Source: Candidatus Bathyarchaeota archaeon A05DMB-3
Lineage (GTDB): Archaea; Thermoproteota; Bathyarchaeia; Bathyarchaeales; Bathycorpusculaceae
DNA: 64,000 bases
Assembly: GCA_019685555.1 (NCBI GenBank)
Contig: JABFQN010000004.1
Span: forward strand, 40,853 to 104,852
Direction of reading: 5' to 3'
Positions 62,033-64,000 of the stretch are shown piece after piece (the stretch's first letter is position 1; every line of letters begins with the position of its first letter). Both the position numbers and the translations under genes were made by a program. Under the pieces are notes generated by a model that saw nothing but the letters and a program-made list of their open reading frames with translations, had not been told where the DNA came from and did no database searches.

Positions 62033-63846
62033 TAAGCATACCTCTTTACAATGTTTCGCTTAACAACAGCAAATGTGGTAGTGATGATTGCTATCAATAC
62101 TGCATAGATTTCTAAACTCCTTCTGGTTTGGGGTGTTTCTATGGAGACTGATTGCCCCCCAACTGGCACCGCGAACACTGTCACCTTAACAGTTGTTGAG
62201 TCTGTTTCTGGAGTTGCGCCAGGCGAATAAACAGTTAAAGTCACATAATAGTTTCCAGTAGCGCCATAGCTGTGGTACACAACCGGCTGGCTGGTGACTG
62301 TTACGTTTCCGTCGCCGAAGTTCCAGCGATACTCTGTTATTGGCATAGTATGAGTTCCATTCCATCCAGGAAGGGAGGTAGAGGCGTCAAACTTTATGCT
62401 TTCTCCCACCCTCACGGTTTCGGGAACAGCCTTAAAATCTGCTTTTGGACCGTGGGGCTGAACCACTGTTATTTGTTTTTGTTCAACATCCCATAAACCG
62501 TTGCTGTCCGTGACGTTAAGGGTTACAATGTATGTGCCTGGGCTACTATAGGCGTGAACGACGATTTGGCCATGAGAAATGCTTCCATCTCCAAAATTCC
62601 AAACATAATCCACTATTGTACCTCCATTAGGCACCGAAGCTGAAGCGTCAAAGGTTACTGTTTGACCTACCTTTGGGATGGAAGGTGTCCATGTGAAGCT
62701 GGCGGTTGGATGAGGTGTTAAAGGTGGAGGTTCCACGGGCCAAACTGTGCAGTTTTCGTAGTACCATGCGATAATGTCGCCGTCAGCGAGCATGTATTTG
62801 TTGCATGCAATGGGTCCAGACTCCCAACCCTTTGCCGTGTGGTTCCAATACCACCACATCCAGAAGTAGACATACGAAACGTAATCGTTCCAAACACCGT
62901 TTATAGCGTCAACGAAAACGTCAGTTCCCCACCATGTATATTCCACGGAGGCAACAGCCTTCGTAGCCTTCAAAACTGATGGGATTCCTGGCAATTCCAC
63001 GTTTTCATACCACACCCTAGTGGTGTTCCCGTAATCTAACAAGATGTCAACCTTCGTCAAGGGTGGAGAGGCTGGCGGCCAAACTGTGCAGTCTTCATAT
63101 AGCCATGCTATTGTGTCGCCGTTTGCGAGAACATGCTTGTTGGCGGCTACCTGTCCCATTTCCCAACATTTGGCTGACTGGTTCCAGTACCAGTAAATCC
63201 AGAAGTAGACGTAGTTGACGTAGTCGTTCCAAACATTGTTTATAGCTTCTATAAAGGCATCTGTACCCCACAATGAAATTTCAACGGTCGCAACCATCTT
63301 TGTAGCTTTAAGGACAGACGCAAAACCCAAAACCTCTACGTCTTCGTAGGAAACCCTAGTTCCGTTCCCATAATCCAGCAAAACGTCAACCTTCGTCTCC
63401 AGAGGGTTTAACGGGGGACTAGGCGGCCAAGTGGTGCAGTCCTCATAATACCACGCTACCATGTCGCAGTCTTCAAGGACGTATTGGTTGCACGCAACGG
63501 GCCCAAGTTCCCAGCGTCCAGCGGAACTGTTCCAGATCCACCACATCCAGAAGGTGTTGGCGGCATAGTTGTTCCAAACATTGTCTATTGCGTTCACAAA
63601 AACCGCCCCATCATACCATGAGACGTTAAGGGATGTGGCAACAAGCTGTGTTGCGTTATACACCGTGTCATTGCCCGTCTGCAGTATACATGAAGTCCAC
63701 TTGCGTGTTCCATTTCCATAATCTAGCAGCACGTCCACAAGTTTGAAAACGGATCCCTGCGCCGTGCACGTTTTGACTTGCGGTTGTATAAGGACTAGGC
63801 AGAGGCAAAACGCCAAAATCAATGCCATTATTGAGGTTCCTTTCAA
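62032..63846 (-). CDS. Surface protein with three DUF4430-like repeats and two PKD domains
   Basis: The 604-residue protein has a signal peptide (MALILAFCLCLVLIQPQVKT), three roughly 110-residue DUF4430-like repeats (about 36-143, 152-258, 262-373), each with VD(V/I)LLDYGN, VxAIxxVWNxY and xxDxxAWxYExCTxWP, two PKD domains (about 378-465 and 466-560, with WNFGDGS and WNFGDGN), and a C-terminal anchor helix IYAVLIAIITTTFAVVK. It is anchored at the membrane with the domains outside. TTG start at 63846 after GGAGG 12 bases upstream; ATG 63828 is an alternative. Confidence 0.75.
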   Translation of the reverse strand: MKGTSIMALILAFCLCLVLIQPQVKTCTAQGSVFKLVDVLLDYGNGTRKWTSCILQTGNDTVYNATQLVATSLNVSWYDGAVFVNAIDNVWNNYAANTFWMWWIWNSSAGRWELGPVACNQYVLEDCDMVAWYYEDCTTWPPSPPLNPLETKVDVLLDYGNGTRVSYEDVEVLGFASVLKATKMVATVEISLWGTDAFIEAINNVWNDYVNYVYFWIYWYWNQSAKCWEMGQVAANKHVLANGDTIAWLYEDCTVWPPASPPLTKVDILLDYGNTTRVWYENVELPGIPSVLKATKAVASVEYTWWGTDVFVDAINGVWNDYVSYVYFWMWWYWNHTAKGWESGPIACNKYMLADGDIIAWYYENCTVWPVEPPPLTPHPTASFTWTPSIPKVGQTVTFDASASVPNGGTIVDYVWNFGDGSISHGQIVVHAYSSPGTYIVTLNVTDSNGLWDVEQKQITVVQPHGPKADFKAVPETVRVGESIKFDASTSLPGWNGTHTMPITEYRWNFGDGNVTVTSQPVVYHSYGATGNYYVTLTVYSPGATPETDSTTVKVTVFAVPVGGQSVSIETPQTRRSLEIYAVLIAIITTTFAVVKRNIVKRYA

Positions 63847-63888
63847 TTTTTGTTTTTACCTCCTTTCTTGTATGGATAATCCATCCAA

Positions 63889-63900
63889 GAATATAAAAAG
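63889..63900 (-). promoter_or_regulatory. Promoter of the DUF4430/ECF operon
   Basis: TTTTTATATTC on the minus strand lies about 45-50 bases before the TTG start and about 30 bases before the GGAGG site at 63859-63863. It lies directly beside the tRNA-Ala 3' end. Confidence 0.5.
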
Positions 63901-63946
63901 CTTACGCAACAAATTTCCTTTTAATGCTCGAGAGAAGTTGTTGGGG

Positions 63947-64000
63947 TGGACCGGGCGGGATTCGAACCCGCGACCTCAGCGATGCCAACGCTGCGATCAT
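63947..64000 (-). tRNA. tRNA-Ala(GGC), 5' part cut off by window end
   Basis: Minus strand: anticodon arm CAGCG-TTGGCAT-CGCTG with anticodon GGC, T arm GCGGG-TTCGAAT-CCCGC and acceptor strand CCGGTCC with discriminator A. U at position 70 predicts the G3:U70 pair that identifies alanine tRNA. CCA is not encoded. The first 20-odd bases lie outside the window. A 13-bp copy of its 3' end is at 57905. Confidence 0.85.

Noticed and set aside
62720..63760. Possible tandem DNA repeat array (CRISPR-like)
   Set aside because: The approximately 330-base units are coding DUF4430 repeats within one protein with diverged sequence, not identical short repeats with spacers. No CRISPR array was seen in the window.

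Overview
The window is a chromosome segment of an archaeon. Evidence is the exosome superoperon (Rrp4, Rrp41, Rrp42, SBDS, proteasome alpha), archaeal ribosomal proteins (eL43, eS8, eL18 and others), RNA polymerase subunits D and N, SRP19, aRF1, an archaeal mevalonate route with isopentenyl phosphate kinase, and TATA-type promoters. The tetrahydromethanopterin C1 genes, NosD-like and DUF4430 surface proteins, archaeal pilin and bacterial-type RsmH fit best with a Bathyarchaeia-like lineage; this placement is inference from gene content, not a phylogeny.

Layout. 1-2000: partial unknown gene, inositol-1-phosphate synthase and a frameshifted DUF457 membrane protein. 2025-6880 (minus): Pcc1, Brix, eL43, Rrp42, Rrp41, Rrp4, SBDS, proteasome alpha. 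6980-13299: a membrane protein, a DUF2096-like protein and the SMC-ScpA-ScpB operon. 13390-26560: eS8, then a 17-gene minus-strand run from uS13 to SRP19 combining translation, transcription, enolase and the isoprenoid lipid pathway. 26661-32095 is accessory: a nuclease-like protein, a frameshifted HAD gene, a small regulator with a 20-bp-phased direct repeat, a VapBC pair with palindromic operator, a type IV pilin, a three-gene cassette with two Roadblock/LC7-like proteins, and wHTH genes, one of them broken.

32191-48064 mixes housekeeping genes (IMPase, phosphoesterase, Hsp20, RtcB ligase, archease, adenylate kinase, M42 peptidase, RsmH), membrane proteins and an intron-containing tRNA-Gly(UCC). 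RtcB and its cofactor archease lie near this intron-bearing tRNA. 48202-54785 holds a PhoU-like regulator and a C1 module: two methylene-H4MPT dehydrogenases (a NAD(P)-type one with a long N-terminal extension and an F420-dependent one), an FrhB-like F420 oxidoreductase, an ECF S-component resembling riboflavin transporters, and formyltransferase Ftr.

After aRF1 comes a region of surface proteins. 59213-63846 is a four-gene operon with three DUF4430 proteins, one of which joins an alpha/alpha-toroid domain to a DUF4430 domain as vertebrate transcobalamin does, together with an ECF S-component. I read it as a candidate archaeal corrinoid (or other cofactor) capture and uptake system. It sits between a tRNA-Ala gene at the right edge of the window and a 13-bp copy of that tRNA's 3' end at 57905, the geometry of an integrated element, and next to a Hef helicase that has lost its N-terminal half. 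Three separate genes carry single-base frameshifts, all +1, which may be real decay or consensus errors in the assembly.
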